Shown here: in pieces, positions 1 to 8,723 of the stretch
Layout: each line of letters begins with the position of its first letter
How positions within the stretch are numbered: the first letter of the stretch is position 1
NCBI RefSeq assembly: GCF_001423765.1
Contig: NZ_LMPG01000001.1
Span: forward strand, 130,073-194,072
Origin: Sphingomonas sp. Leaf343
Lineage (GTDB): Bacteria > Pseudomonadota > Alphaproteobacteria > Sphingomonadales > Sphingomonadaceae
Reading direction: 5' to 3'
DNA: 64,000 bases
The notes under the pieces: generated by a model
Databases searched by the model: none
Told to the model about the DNA's origin: nothing
The model's input: the letters and a program-made list of their open reading frames with translations, nothing else
Translations under genes and position numbers: made by a program

Positions 1-153
1 CAATGGCGCGATCTGCCGGCCCAGGCGGATGCGCCGCTGGCGAACGGGATCACGCATGCGCGCTGGCCGGCGTTGACGACCAGCAAGGTGCGCGTGATGT
101 TCGACCTGACTCCCAACCGCGCGATGCGGCTGGTGGAGGCGAAGCTGTACTGA
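1..153 (+). CDS. C-terminal fragment of an unidentified protein
   Basis: An open frame runs in from the left edge and ends at a TGA at 151-153, giving the last 50 residues of a protein. The fragment has alternating hydrophobic residues (TTSKVRVMFDLTP then MRLVEAKLY) like the final strands of a beta-sandwich, as at the C-terminus of many secreted glycosidases. The neighbours (FadR-type regulator, GH43, GH5) make a carbohydrate-active enzyme plausible, but the fragment is too short to assign. No family is claimed. Confidence 0.5.
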   Translation, partial: QWRDLPAQADAPLANGITHARWPALTTSKVRVMFDLTPNRAMRLVEAKLY

Positions 154-238
154 TCCGACCGGCGACACGCCTTCAACTCTCTCGTCACCGCCGCGACAGC
201 TAAGGTGACGACTGAATGCGTCGCGCCGTAGATATCCT

Positions 239-267
239 CGTCATCCCGGGACCAGCCCGGCATGACG
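239..267. terminator. Hairpin between convergent genes
   Basis: CGTCAT at 239-244 pairs with ATGACG at 262-267, and CCGG with its complement inside, forming a compact hairpin between the end of the partial plus-strand gene and the end of the minus-strand regulator gene. There is no T-tract, so it may be an intergenic palindrome that also ends transcription. Confidence 0.4.
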
Positions 268-279
268 TTACCGACGCAC

Positions 280-1050
280 TCATCCGCCGATCGAAAGCTG
301 CGTGTCCTCCAGCGCGAGATCGACCAGCGTCCGCATCGCCGCGCTTGCGGCCGGGCCGTCGCCGGCCGCGATCGCGTCCAGCACGACGCGATGGTCGGGG
401 ATCGGGTTGCGGGGCAGGGCGCGTTGCCGCTGCTTGAACTGCGTCGTCCAGTTCACCGCCGCGCCGATGCTGGCGCTCAGCACCATCAGCGCGGGGTTGC
501 CGGTCGCGTGCAGGATGGCGTTGTGGAAATCGCGATCCGCCGCGCGGCCCGCTTCGCTTGCGAGCGTATGGCGGGTCATCGCCGCCAGCGCATCCTTCAT
601 CGCCTTCAACTGCACACGGTCGCGCCGCTCGGCCGCAAGTGCCGCCGCCGCCGGTTCCACGATCGCACGCAACTCGAACAGGCCGCGGATCAGGTCGCGG
701 TCGGGTTCGCCGGAAAACGCCCAGGCGAGAACCTCCGGGTCGAGGAGGTTCCACCGGTCCCGCGGCAGCACGCGCGTGCCCGCCTTGGGCCGGCTTTCGA
801 CCAGTCCCTTCGCCGCCAGCACCCGCACCGCTTCGCGATAGGCGCTGCGCGATACGTCGAGCGCCTCCGAAAAGGCGACTTCGCCCGACAGCACCTGCCC
901 CGGGACATATTCGCCGGACAGGATCGCGATGCCCAGCTTTCGGGCGATGCCGCCATGCAGCCGCCGTCCCGTGCCGCGTGGCACCCGCACGCCATCCACC
1001 ATGCGTGGAACGCCTGACCCCAGCGCGTCGGGCAGGTCGGTATCGGTCAT
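280..1050 (-). CDS. FadR-subfamily GntR transcriptional regulator
   Basis: A 256-residue regulator with an N-terminal winged helix (about residues 31-96, including SEALDVSRSAYREAVRVLAAKG, the recognition helix region) and a C-terminal FCD ligand-binding domain (about 118-245) carrying D174/H176 in DRDFH and H220, the type of residues that bind metal in this fold. FadR-type regulators usually bind a sugar acid or organic acid and control nearby catabolic genes, so glycoside utilisation genes beside it are the likely targets. The ATG at 1050 is chosen over 1056 because GGAG lies 8 bases ahead; longer starts would overlap the upstream GH43 gene. Confidence 0.85.
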   Translation of the reverse strand: MTDTDLPDALGSGVPRMVDGVRVPRGTGRRLHGGIARKLGIAILSGEYVPGQVLSGEVAFSEALDVSRSAYREAVRVLAAKGLVESRPKAGTRVLPRDRWNLLDPEVLAWAFSGEPDRDLIRGLFELRAIVEPAAAALAAERRDRVQLKAMKDALAAMTRHTLASEAGRAADRDFHNAILHATGNPALMVLSASIGAAVNWTTQFKQRQRALPRNPIPDHRVVLDAIAAGDGPAASAAMRTLVDLALEDTQLSIGG

Positions 1051-1123
1051 CGGCATCTCTCCCCGCCCGACTGCTATCAGGCGATCCGGGAGCCTAACAG
1101 TCAATTGTCCGACCGGAAACGGG

Positions 1124-2128
1124 TCATCGCACCGGCAGCGTCGGGGCGGCTGCTCCATCGGTCATTCGAACCGGCAGAATCGTACCGTCCTTTGCGTAGC
1201 TTAACCGGTCGATCGCGACCACGCGCTCGCCCTTGAACGGGGCCGGGCCGGGGCGCTGCTCCCAACGGTGATAGACGATCAGCGTCTTGCCGTCCGGGGT
1301 CGGCACGATGCTATGGTGGCCCGGGCCCTGATGCTTCGCGTCGCTGGTCAGGATCGCGCCGCGATAGCGCCACGGCCCCAGCGGCGACGATGCCGTAGCG
1401 TAATGGACCGAGTAATCCGGCCCGTTGAAGCGACCGTGGCTGTACGACAGGTAATAGGTGCCGTTGCGGTAATCGACGAAGGCGCCCTCGGTGAAGTTCT
1501 TCGGCGTCGCGACCGGCATCTCGCGCACGATCGACACCATATCGTCCGCCATCTGCCACACGCGCAGCTTCGCGCCCGCGCTGCCGCCGGCATAGAGATA
1601 GGCGATGTTCGTCTTCGGATCGACGAAGACCATCGGGTCGATCGCCTCGAAGCCGTTGCCGCCGGTGACCAGCGGCTTGCCGATGTCGCGATAGGGACCC
1701 TGCGGGCGATCGGCGACGGCGACGCCGATGCGGCTGGGGGTCGGGTTCTGCGGGCCGACCGAGAAATAGAGATAGTATTGACCGTTGCGGGTCGCGACGC
1801 CGGGAGCCCACAGGAAATGCTCCTTAGCACCGTCATCGCCGATCCACTTGATCTGGTCGCGGCGGATCAGTTCGCCGCGCGCGGTCCACTGGCGCAGGTC
1901 GCGCGACGACCATGCCCCGAATCGGTCCGCGTCCCAGCTTCCGGCGGTGCTGCCGGTCTGCTCCTTCGGGCCGCCCGTCGGGAAGACCCACATCTCGCCG
2001 TCGATCATCATCGCGTGCGGGTCGGCGCCCTCGAACTGTGGATTGCCGGGCGTGCCGGTTGTTTGAGGCAGCGGTGTCGCACCGCCGAGGGTCAGGGCGG
2101 CGATGACGCCGGCAAGGGCAGGGCGCAT
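1124..2128 (-). CDS. Secreted glycoside hydrolase, family 43
   Basis: A 334-residue protein with a signal peptide (residues 1 to about 20) and a single five-bladed beta-propeller domain of the GH43 type. The three acidic residues of the family are visible: D36 in GADPHAM (base), D164 in AIDPMVFVD (pKa modulator) and E214 in TEGAFVDY (acid). GH43 enzymes remove or cleave L-arabinofuranosyl or D-xylosyl units from plant hemicellulose; arabinosidase versus xylosidase cannot be told from sequence alone. It acts in the periplasm or outside. GGGAGA lies upstream of the ATG. It is transcribed ahead of the FadR-type gene and diverges from the GH5 gene. Confidence 0.85.
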   Translation of the reverse strand: MRPALAGVIAALTLGGATPLPQTTGTPGNPQFEGADPHAMMIDGEMWVFPTGGPKEQTGSTAGSWDADRFGAWSSRDLRQWTARGELIRRDQIKWIGDDGAKEHFLWAPGVATRNGQYYLYFSVGPQNPTPSRIGVAVADRPQGPYRDIGKPLVTGGNGFEAIDPMVFVDPKTNIAYLYAGGSAGAKLRVWQMADDMVSIVREMPVATPKNFTEGAFVDYRNGTYYLSYSHGRFNGPDYSVHYATASSPLGPWRYRGAILTSDAKHQGPGHHSIVPTPDGKTLIVYHRWEQRPGPAPFKGERVVAIDRLSYAKDGTILPVRMTDGAAAPTLPVR

Positions 2129-2196
2129 GGCATTTCTCTCCCGTTCGTCTCATGACGTTTTCGACAGCATATCACGCGCCGCGAGAAGATCGAGGC

Positions 2197-2225
2197 TTGT
2201 TATAAGACTAATATGCCGTGATACT
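2197..2225 (+). promoter_or_regulatory. Candidate sigma70-type promoter for the GH5 gene
   Basis: TTGTTA at 2197-2202 and GATACT at 2220-2225 are separated by 17 bases in an AT-richer stretch between the divergent GH43 and GH5 genes. The same stretch (TTATAAGACTAA) is a reasonable place for the FadR-type regulator to bind, but no clean palindrome is seen. Confidence 0.35.
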
Positions 2226-2277
2226 CGATGCTTAGCGATCAGGCCGCGACAGACGGCGAAGAGGAGGACGAGGCGCG

Positions 2278-3435
2278 ATGAAGTTTTTGTGGGCGACCCT
2301 GCTGGCGAGCGTCGCGCTCACCGCCACATCCGCCGAGGCGCGTGGGCGCTGGACCGAGGCGCAGGCCAATGCGTGGTACGCGAAGCAGCCTTGGCTGGTC
2401 GGCGCGAATTACGCCCCCGCCACCGTGATCAACCAGATGGAGATGTGGCAGGCGGAAACGTGGGACCCGAAGCGCATCGACTACGAGCTTGGACTTGCGC
2501 AGGGGATCGGCATGAACACGATGCGCGTGTTCCTGCACGATCAGCTGTGGCAGCAGGATGCGGAGGGGTTCAAGCGTCGGATCGCCGAATTCCTGACGAT
2601 CGCGCAACGGCATGGCATCAAGCCGCTGTTCGTACTGTTCGATAGTTGCTGGGACCCCAACCCCGTGCTCGGGCCACAGCATCCGCCGATTCCCGGCGTC
2701 CACAATAGCGGCTGGGTGCAGGGACCGGGCCTGCCCGGACTGCGCGATCGCAGCCGGTATCCCGGGTACAAGGCGTATGTGCAGGGCGTGATCGGCGCGT
2801 TCGCGACCGACGATCGCATCCTTGGCTGGGACGTATGGAACGAGCCGGACAATGGCGCCGACCAGTATAAGGGGCAGGAGGGCAAGGAGCCGCTGGTCCG
2901 TGCGATGCTGGCGCAGGTGTTCGACTGGGCGCGCGATGCCGATCCGTCGCAGCCGCTGACATCGGGCGTGTGGGTCGGAAGCGACTGGGCGCCCGGCGGC
3001 AAGTCGTCGCCGATGGAAAAGCTGCAGCTCGGCCAGTCGGACGTCATCAGCTTCCACGATTACAACTGGCCCGAGACGTTCGAAGGCCGCATCCGCCAGT
3101 TGCTGCCCTATGGCCGTCCGATCCTGTGCACCGAATATATGGCGCGCGGCAACGGATCGACGTTCGACGGCAGCCTGCCGATCGCCAAGCGCTACAACGT
3201 CGCGGCGATGAACTGGGGTTTCGTCGACGGCAAGACGCAGACGCGGCTGCCATGGGATAGCTGGCAGAAGCCATACGTCATGGCCGAACCGACGATCTGG
3301 TTCCACGAGGTGTTCCGCAACGACGGGACGCCGTACCGGGCTGCGGAAACGGACCTGATCCGCAGACTTGCGGCCGCGCCGAAGGGCGTGGTGCCGCCGG
3401 CCGTCGTGGCTCCGCAGCGGCGCAGGAAGCGCTGA
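2278..3435 (+). CDS. Secreted GH5-like glycosidase (cellulase family)
   Basis: A 385-residue protein with a signal peptide ending near SAEA (residue 21) and a TIM-barrel of the glycoside hydrolase clan A type. The two catalytic glutamates are clear: E189 in WDVWNEPDN (acid/base) and E286 in CTEYMARG (nucleophile). The substrate is a beta-linked glycan; annotators commonly call such proteins cellulase or 1,4-beta-xylanase, but specificity is not readable here. AGGAGG ends about 10 bases before the ATG, a strong start. With the GH43 enzyme it suggests a small polysaccharide-degrading locus. Confidence 0.8.
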   Translation: MKFLWATLLASVALTATSAEARGRWTEAQANAWYAKQPWLVGANYAPATVINQMEMWQAETWDPKRIDYELGLAQGIGMNTMRVFLHDQLWQQDAEGFKRRIAEFLTIAQRHGIKPLFVLFDSCWDPNPVLGPQHPPIPGVHNSGWVQGPGLPGLRDRSRYPGYKAYVQGVIGAFATDDRILGWDVWNEPDNGADQYKGQEGKEPLVRAMLAQVFDWARDADPSQPLTSGVWVGSDWAPGGKSSPMEKLQLGQSDVISFHDYNWPETFEGRIRQLLPYGRPILCTEYMARGNGSTFDGSLPIAKRYNVAAMNWGFVDGKTQTRLPWDSWQKPYVMAEPTIWFHEVFRNDGTPYRAAETDLIRRLAAAPKGVVPPAVVAPQRRRKR

Positions 3436-3475
3436 CCCGAATCCGGAACGCCGGTCGCCAAAGCTCCGGGAAACT

Positions 3476-3502
3476 GCGGGAGGCGGCATGTCCGCCTCCC
3501 GC
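3476..3502. terminator. Bidirectional terminator hairpin
   Basis: Perfect 11-bp stem (GCGGGAGGCGG at 3476-3486, CCGCCTCCCGC at 3492-3502) with a 5-base loop, sitting between the convergent GH5 and methyltransferase genes. No U-tract follows on either strand. Confidence 0.65.
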
Positions 3503-3509
3503 GCGAGAA

Positions 3510-4331
3510 CTACCGCGCTTTCACGAACCGCAGGGTCATCCGGTCGCTCTCGCCGATCGCGACGTATCTGGCGCGGTCGGTGTCGCCCAGCCGCAGGGTC
3601 GGCGGCAGCGTCCAGACGCCCTCCGCCCAGTCATGCGTGTCGCGCGGGTTGGCGTTGACCTTGCTCTCGCCGGCCAGCCTGAAACCGGCGTCCGACGCCA
3701 GCTTCACGATCGTCGATCGCTTGAGATAGCCGCTCTTCATCTCCGCCGCAGAATCCATGTCTTCGGGCAGGCGGTGGTCGACCACGCCCAGCGTGCCGCC
3801 GGGTTTCAGCATGCGGTGGAACGCTTTGAACGCGTTCGGCGCGGCCTGTCCGCCCTGCATGATGAGGTTGTGGACGTTGCGGAACGTCAGCACGGTGTCG
3901 ACCGACCCGTCCGGCACAGTCGACGTACCCGCCGCGACGTCCAGCGCCGCCGCCGTCGCGCCCTTGTACCGGGTGCCGCCGCCCGCGAGCAGCTTCGTCA
4001 GCCCCTCCTGCCCCTTCTGACTGGTGAGGCCGACATAATGGCCGCGCGCCGACAGCATGGGTGCGAGGATTTCGGTGTACCAGCCGCCGCCGGGCTGGAA
4101 CTCGACCACCGTCTGCGTCGGCGTCACGCCGAAGAACGCCAGCGTCTCGGCCGGATGCCGGTATCTGTCGCGCGCGCGGTTCTGCGGGCTGCGTTCCGGC
4201 GCGGCGACGGCCTTCGCGATCGCCGGGTCGGTCCGCTTCGCCACCGCCTGCGCGCCCGACGGCGTCGCCGCCGCGATCAGCATCCCGCCCATTCCTGTGA
4301 CGGCCAGTGCCGCCAGACCGTGCTTCAGCAT
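3510..4331 (-). CDS. Exported class I SAM-dependent methyltransferase-like protein
   Basis: A 273-residue protein with a signal peptide (MLKHGLAALAVTGMGGMLIA, cleaved near SGAQA) followed by a Rossmann-type methyltransferase fold. Motif I is TVVEFQPGGGWYTEIL, and VDTVLTFRNVHNL matches the strand-4 region. It resembles the COG4798 group of predicted methyltransferases, which are oddly exported and whose substrate is unknown. Two ATG codons lie side by side (4334 and 4331) after GGGAGA; 4331 has the better spacing. It diverges from the yghU gene. Function beyond the fold is not known. Confidence 0.75.
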   Translation of the reverse strand: MLKHGLAALAVTGMGGMLIAAATPSGAQAVAKRTDPAIAKAVAAPERSPQNRARDRYRHPAETLAFFGVTPTQTVVEFQPGGGWYTEILAPMLSARGHYVGLTSQKGQEGLTKLLAGGGTRYKGATAAALDVAAGTSTVPDGSVDTVLTFRNVHNLIMQGGQAAPNAFKAFHRMLKPGGTLGVVDHRLPEDMDSAAEMKSGYLKRSTIVKLASDAGFRLAGESKVNANPRDTHDWAEGVWTLPPTLRLGDTDRARYVAIGESDRMTLRFVKAR

Positions 4332-4414
4332 CATTCTCTCCCGCCGCTTCCTTGAGGGCGGGGGTGGTGGACCATAGATTGCGACCGGCCGCAACCGCGG
4401 CGAAGGAACCTGCG

Positions 4415-5266
4415 ATGACCGACCCGAACTACGAACCGCCCAAGGTCTGGACCTGGAACCGCGAGGCCGGTGGCCGCTTCGCCAGCATCAATCGCCCGAT
4501 CGCCGGGCCGACGCACGACAAGGACCTGCCGGTCGGCGACCATCCGCTGCAACTCTATTCGCTCGCCACGCCCAACGGGCAGAAGGCGACGATCATGCTG
4601 GAGGAGCTGCTGGAGGCGGGGCACGCCGGTGCGGAATACGACGCATGGCTGATCCGCATCATGGACGGCGACCAGTTCGGCAGCGGCTTCGTCGCCGCCA
4701 ACCCCAATTCGAAGATTCCCGCGCTGGTCGATCATAGCGGCCCGGAGCCGGTCCGCGTGTTCGAGTCCGGTTCGATCCTCGTCTATCTCGCGGAGAAGTT
4801 CGGGGCGTTCCTGCCGACCGAGCCGGCCGCGCGCGCGGAGACGTTGTCGTGGCTGTTCTGGCAGATGGGGGCCGGCCCGCTGCTGGGCGGCGGCTTCGGG
4901 CATTTCTACGCCTATGCGCCGGTGAAGATCGAATATGCGATCGACCGCTATGCGATGGAGGTGAAGCGGCAGCTCGACGTGCTGAACCGGAGACTGGGCG
5001 AGGTGCCCTATATCGCGGGCGACGACTACACGATCGCCGATATCGCGATCTGGCCGTGGTACGGCGCGCTGGTGCAGAACAAGGTCTATGACGCGGCCGA
5101 GTTCCTGGCGGCGCAGGACTACGCGAACGTCGTCGCCTGGGCCGGGCGCATCGGCGAGCGGCCGGCGGTGAAGCGGGGACGGATCGTCAACCGCATCATG
5201 GGCGACCCCGCGGAACAGCTCCACGAACGCCACGACGCGAGCGATTTCGACGGGAAGCTGGCCTGA
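4415..5266 (+). CDS. yghU: YghU-type glutathione-dependent disulfide-bond oxidoreductase
   Basis: A 283-residue cytosolic protein of the Nu-class glutathione transferase group. It has the long N-terminal extension of YghU (NREAGGRFASINRPIAGPTH), a thioredoxin-like domain (LYSLATPNGQKATIMLEEL, then NPNSKIPALVDH and FESGSILVYLAEKFG) and a helical GST C-terminal domain (YIAGDDYTIADIAIWPWYG). YghU binds two glutathiones and reduces organic disulfides and peroxides. Length fits the family (about 288). The ATG at 4415 follows AAGGAAC. It has its own promoter region and is followed by a repeat, so it is likely monocistronic. Confidence 0.9.
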   Translation: MTDPNYEPPKVWTWNREAGGRFASINRPIAGPTHDKDLPVGDHPLQLYSLATPNGQKATIMLEELLEAGHAGAEYDAWLIRIMDGDQFGSGFVAANPNSKIPALVDHSGPEPVRVFESGSILVYLAEKFGAFLPTEPAARAETLSWLFWQMGAGPLLGGGFGHFYAYAPVKIEYAIDRYAMEVKRQLDVLNRRLGEVPYIAGDDYTIADIAIWPWYGALVQNKVYDAAEFLAAQDYANVVAWAGRIGERPAVKRGRIVNRIMGDPAEQLHERHDASDFDGKLA

Positions 5267-5273
5267 CTTGAAT

Positions 5274-5390
5274 CCTCCCCGTCACGGGGAGGGGGACCGC
5301 GCAACGGTGGAGGGGCAGCCACGGGCGACACCGCGTGTGGCCGCCCCTCCGTCACGCCTGCGGCGTGCCACCTCCCTGTGCCGGGGAGGA
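5274..5390. repeat. Composite palindromic intergenic repeat
   Basis: The stretch opens with CCTCCCCGTCACGGGGAGG and closes with CCTCCCTGTGCCGGGGAGGA, and has a central pair (GGAGGGGCAGCC against GGCCGCCCCTCC). This long, nested palindrome lies just after yghU and can fold as a branched hairpin; it may end yghU transcription. The rest of the 5267-5494 gap shows no gene. Confidence 0.6.
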
Positions 5391-5494
5391 ATAGTTGGCC
5401 GGCTCAACCCTCTACTGGTGAGGGAAGCCGGAAATAGCGGGGGATCGACAGAGGCCATTGCGACCGCCTCCGCCACATCCTAGGGCGATCCGCG

Positions 5495-6238
5495 ATGGCA
5501 TCGGGTTACCGCGTCTCGCCCGGTCGGCGTCGGCCCGCCTCGCTGATCCTGGCGCTGGTGGCGCATGTCCTTATCATCCTCGCGCTGTTCTGGGCCGCGC
5601 CGAAGCCGCCGCCGCCGCGCGAGGTCGATCCCGACCCCAAGACTTTCAGCCTCTATCCCGCGCCGAACGAGGTCGCGCGGCCGAGTCCGCAGAAGAGTGT
5701 CGCCCGTTCGACCAGCGCCGCGCGCAAGGCCCCCGCCGCCGCGCCGGTCGGCCCCGCTGTCGTACCACCACCGCCGCCGATCCCCGCGCCCGCGCCCGTG
5801 AAGATGCTGGCCGGCGGCATGGAGCTGTTCGACGCCGCCGACATCGGCAAGCTGGGCAACAAGGGCGATACCGGCGCTGACACCGCCGGCACCGGGAAGG
5901 GCAGCGGCAAGGTCTATGGTCCCGGCGAGGGGCCGGGCGGCGAGCGGTTGTACGACGTCGACTGGTATCGTCGACCGACACAGGCGGAACTCGACGGCTA
6001 CCTGCCCAATGGCGCACCGCCCGGCGGCTATGCGATCATCGCGTGTCGGATGATCGAGAACTACCAGGTCGAGAATTGCCGTCAGCTCGCCGAATCGCCG
6101 GTCGGCTCCGGGTTGGCCCGCGCGATGCGGCTGGCGGCGTGGCAGTTCCGCGTGCTGCCGCCGCGGGAGGGAAACCGCATGATCCTGGGCGGTTGGGTAC
6201 GCATCAAGATCAGCTTCGGCGAACTGCCGCAAAAATAG
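5495..6238 (+). CDS. TonB-like energy transducer
   Basis: A 247-residue protein with one N-terminal membrane segment (about 15-34, SLILALVAHVLIILALFW), a proline/alanine-rich periplasm-spanning region (about 36-105, including VVPPPPPIPAPAPV), a Gly-rich linker and a C-terminal domain with the TonB-like pattern ARAMRLAAWQFRVLPPREGNR. TonB proteins pass energy from ExbBD to outer membrane receptors. The gene lies 98 bp ahead of a TonB-dependent receptor, so it is probably that receptor's dedicated partner. The C-terminal domain is divergent from classical TonB, hence the general name. No exbBD is present here. Confidence 0.7.
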   Translation: MASGYRVSPGRRRPASLILALVAHVLIILALFWAAPKPPPPREVDPDPKTFSLYPAPNEVARPSPQKSVARSTSAARKAPAAAPVGPAVVPPPPPIPAPAPVKMLAGGMELFDAADIGKLGNKGDTGADTAGTGKGSGKVYGPGEGPGGERLYDVDWYRRPTQAELDGYLPNGAPPGGYAIIACRMIENYQVENCRQLAESPVGSGLARAMRLAAWQFRVLPPREGNRMILGGWVRIKISFGELPQK

Positions 6239-6240
6239 CA

Positions 6241-6279
6241 CGTCACGCGTCCGTCACGGAGGCGTCACGACCCGGTCAT
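6241..6279 (+). promoter_or_regulatory. Four GTCAY half-sites with exact 11-bp period (Pho-box-like)
   Basis: GTCAC, GTCAC, GTCAC and GTCAT start at 6242, 6253, 6264 and 6275, exactly 11 bases apart. PhoB-class (OmpR-family) regulators bind tandem 11-bp direct repeats, and the PhoB half-site is CTGTCAY. Here the preceding bases are CC or similar rather than CT. The site lies 58 bp before the receptor start codon. Phosphate control is an inference from pattern and gene content. Confidence 0.55.
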
Positions 6280-6336
6280 CCGGTGGGAACATGGCCCCGC
6301 TCACCGGGAAGCATATCCGTTCAAGGGGCTGTAATC

Positions 6337-8721
6337 ATGATCGCCAAGTTTCTGATGCTCGCGGGCGTCGCGCCTGCGGCGCTGTTCGCGCAGGCCGCCG
6401 TCGCGCAGGACATGTCCGTGCAGGCCGCCGCCGCTGCTCCTGCCGCCGCCGATATCACACCCGAAGATCAGGCCACTCCGGATCAGGCTGGCCCCGATCA
6501 GGCGGGCGGGGACATCGTCGTGCTCGGCTTCGGCCAGAGCCGTCAGGTCCAGACCGTCACTGCCAGCGATCTCGAGCGCCTGACGCCCGGCACGTCGCCC
6601 CTGAAGGCGGTTGCCAAGCTGCCCGGCGTCAATTTCCAGTCGTCGGACGCGTTCGGTGCGTATGAGTGGTCGACGCGGATCAGCCTGCGCGGGTTCAACC
6701 AGAACCAGCTCGGCTTCACGCTGGACGGCGTGCCGCTCGGCGACATGAGCTACGGCAACGTCAACGGCCTGCACGTCAGCCGCGCGATCATCTCCGAAAA
6801 TCTCGCCAGCACCACCGTCGCGCAGGGCGCCGGGTCGATCGGTACGGCATCGACCAGCAACCTCGGCGGCACGTTGCAATTCGTCAGCCGGACCCCGTCC
6901 GACGCATTCGATATCGTCGGCTCCGGCACGTATGGCAGCGACGACACGTACCGCGCTTTCGTCCGCGTCGACTCCGGCGATCTGGGTGAGGGTCTGAAGG
7001 GGTATCTCAGCTACGGCTTCCTTCAGACCGACAAGTGGAAGGGCTATGGCAACCAGCGCCAGCATCAGGCGAACGGCAAGATCGTCAAGGACATCGCCGG
7101 GCTGGGCAGCATCACCGCGTTCCTGAACTTCTCCGACCGGCGGGAAACCGATTATCAGGACCTGAGCCTCGACATCATCCGTCGCCGCGGCCTGAACAAC
7201 GACAATATCGGCGACAACTACCCGCTCGCGCTGCAACTGGGGCAGATCTACGCCAACCAGACGGTCCGCGCGGGCAGCGGTGCCGCGCCCTTGCCCTATC
7301 CCTCCGCGGGCCTCGCTTTCCCGTCGGGGATCGGCACGATCGACGACGTGTATTACGACGCGGGCGGCCTGCGTCGCGACTGGCTGGGCGGGGTGACGTT
7401 CGACGCCAAGCTGTCGCCGGAGCTGTCGGTCGTCTCGACCAGCTATTACCACAAGAACAAGGGGCAGGGATCGTGGATCACGCCCTATGTCGGTACCCCC
7501 GCCGGTGCGCCCGACGGCAATGGCGGCACGCTGACGGCCGGATCGCCGCTGTCGTTCCGCACCACCGAATACGGCATCGATCGCGCCGGCAATTTGACGC
7601 GGTTCGCGTACGAGACGGCCGTCAACAGGCTGGAGGTCGGCGGCTGGGTCGAGAGCAACAGCTTCAATCAGGCGCGCCGCTTCTATGGCATGACCAGCGC
7701 CGCGACGCCCAATCGCGAGACGCTGGCGTTCCAGAAGGACCCGTTTGCGACGCAGTGGAACGGCAAGTACGACACTTTCACGCTGCAATATTACGTCGCC
7801 GATACGCTGACGCTGGGCGACCTGACGCTGAACGGCGGGTGGAAGGGGATGCGCGTCCAGAACCGTGCGAACCTGACCACCGGTACGCTGGTCGCGGGTG
7901 AGATCCAGTCGAAGGACTGGTTCCTGCCGCAGGTCGGCGCGGTGTTCCGCCTCGGCGGCGGCGCGGAGGTGTTCGCCAGCTACACGGAAAACATGCGCGC
8001 GTTCGTGTCGTCGGCGACGACTGGCCCGTTCGCGATTACGCAGGTCGGGTTCAACGCGATCCGCAACACGCTGAAGCCGGAAACGTCGAAGACCGCGGAG
8101 GGCGGCGTGCGCCTGCGCACCGGCGGGCTGCAACTGTCGGCGGTCGGCTATTATGTCGATTTCTCGGACCGGCTGCTGACCTTCGCCAACGGGGCGGGCA
8201 TCATCGGCAACCCGCCGACGCTGAACAATGCGGGCAGCGTCGAGAGCTATGGCGCGGAACTGTCCGCCTATTACCGGATCGCCGGCGGCTTTTCCGCCTT
8301 CGCCAGCTATTCGTACAACAAGGCGACGTATCAGGACGACGTCCGCAACGTCGCCGGCGCGGTGCTGACCGCGACCGAAGGCAGGACCGTGGTCGATACG
8401 CCGGAGCATATGGCCAAGGGCGAACTGGTGTTCGACAATGGCAGCTTCTTCGCGCGTGCCGGTGCGGATTACATGTCGAAGCGGTACTTCACCTACCTCA
8501 ACGACCAGTCGGTCGGTGCGCGCGTGCTGGTCGATGCCAGCATCGGCTATCGCTTCCCGGCGCTGGGCGGGCTCGCGATCGAGGGCAGCGTGACCAACCT
8601 GACCGACAAGGAGTATATCTCCACGATCGGCTCCAACGGCTATGGGGCCAGCGGCGACAACCAGACGCTGCTGGCGGGTGCGCCGCGTCAGTTCTTCGTC
8701 TCCCTGCGCAAGGGGTTCTGA
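6337..8721 (+). CDS. TonB-dependent outer membrane receptor
   Basis: A 794-residue receptor with a signal peptide (cleaved after AAVAQ), a TonB-box-like DIVVLG near residue 55, an N-terminal plug (VAKLPGVNFQSSDAFG, ISLRGFNQNQLGFTLDGVPLGD, NLGGTLQFVSRTPSD) and a C-terminal 22-strand barrel ending in a terminal aromatic (FFVSLRKGF). There is no FecA-type signalling domain. The substrate is unknown; the two-base gap to the secreted phosphodiesterase gene and the 11-bp repeats upstream suggest uptake linked to phosphodiester or phosphate scavenging. The ATG at 6337 gives a proper signal peptide; upstream codons in frame do not. Confidence 0.92.
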   Translation: MIAKFLMLAGVAPAALFAQAAVAQDMSVQAAAAAPAAADITPEDQATPDQAGPDQAGGDIVVLGFGQSRQVQTVTASDLERLTPGTSPLKAVAKLPGVNFQSSDAFGAYEWSTRISLRGFNQNQLGFTLDGVPLGDMSYGNVNGLHVSRAIISENLASTTVAQGAGSIGTASTSNLGGTLQFVSRTPSDAFDIVGSGTYGSDDTYRAFVRVDSGDLGEGLKGYLSYGFLQTDKWKGYGNQRQHQANGKIVKDIAGLGSITAFLNFSDRRETDYQDLSLDIIRRRGLNNDNIGDNYPLALQLGQIYANQTVRAGSGAAPLPYPSAGLAFPSGIGTIDDVYYDAGGLRRDWLGGVTFDAKLSPELSVVSTSYYHKNKGQGSWITPYVGTPAGAPDGNGGTLTAGSPLSFRTTEYGIDRAGNLTRFAYETAVNRLEVGGWVESNSFNQARRFYGMTSAATPNRETLAFQKDPFATQWNGKYDTFTLQYYVADTLTLGDLTLNGGWKGMRVQNRANLTTGTLVAGEIQSKDWFLPQVGAVFRLGGGAEVFASYTENMRAFVSSATTGPFAITQVGFNAIRNTLKPETSKTAEGGVRLRTGGLQLSAVGYYVDFSDRLLTFANGAGIIGNPPTLNNAGSVESYGAELSAYYRIAGGFSAFASYSYNKATYQDDVRNVAGAVLTATEGRTVVDTPEHMAKGELVFDNGSFFARAGADYMSKRYFTYLNDQSVGARVLVDASIGYRFPALGGLAIEGSVTNLTDKEYISTIGSNGYGASGDNQTLLAGAPRQFFVSLRKGF

Positions 8722-8723
8722 CG

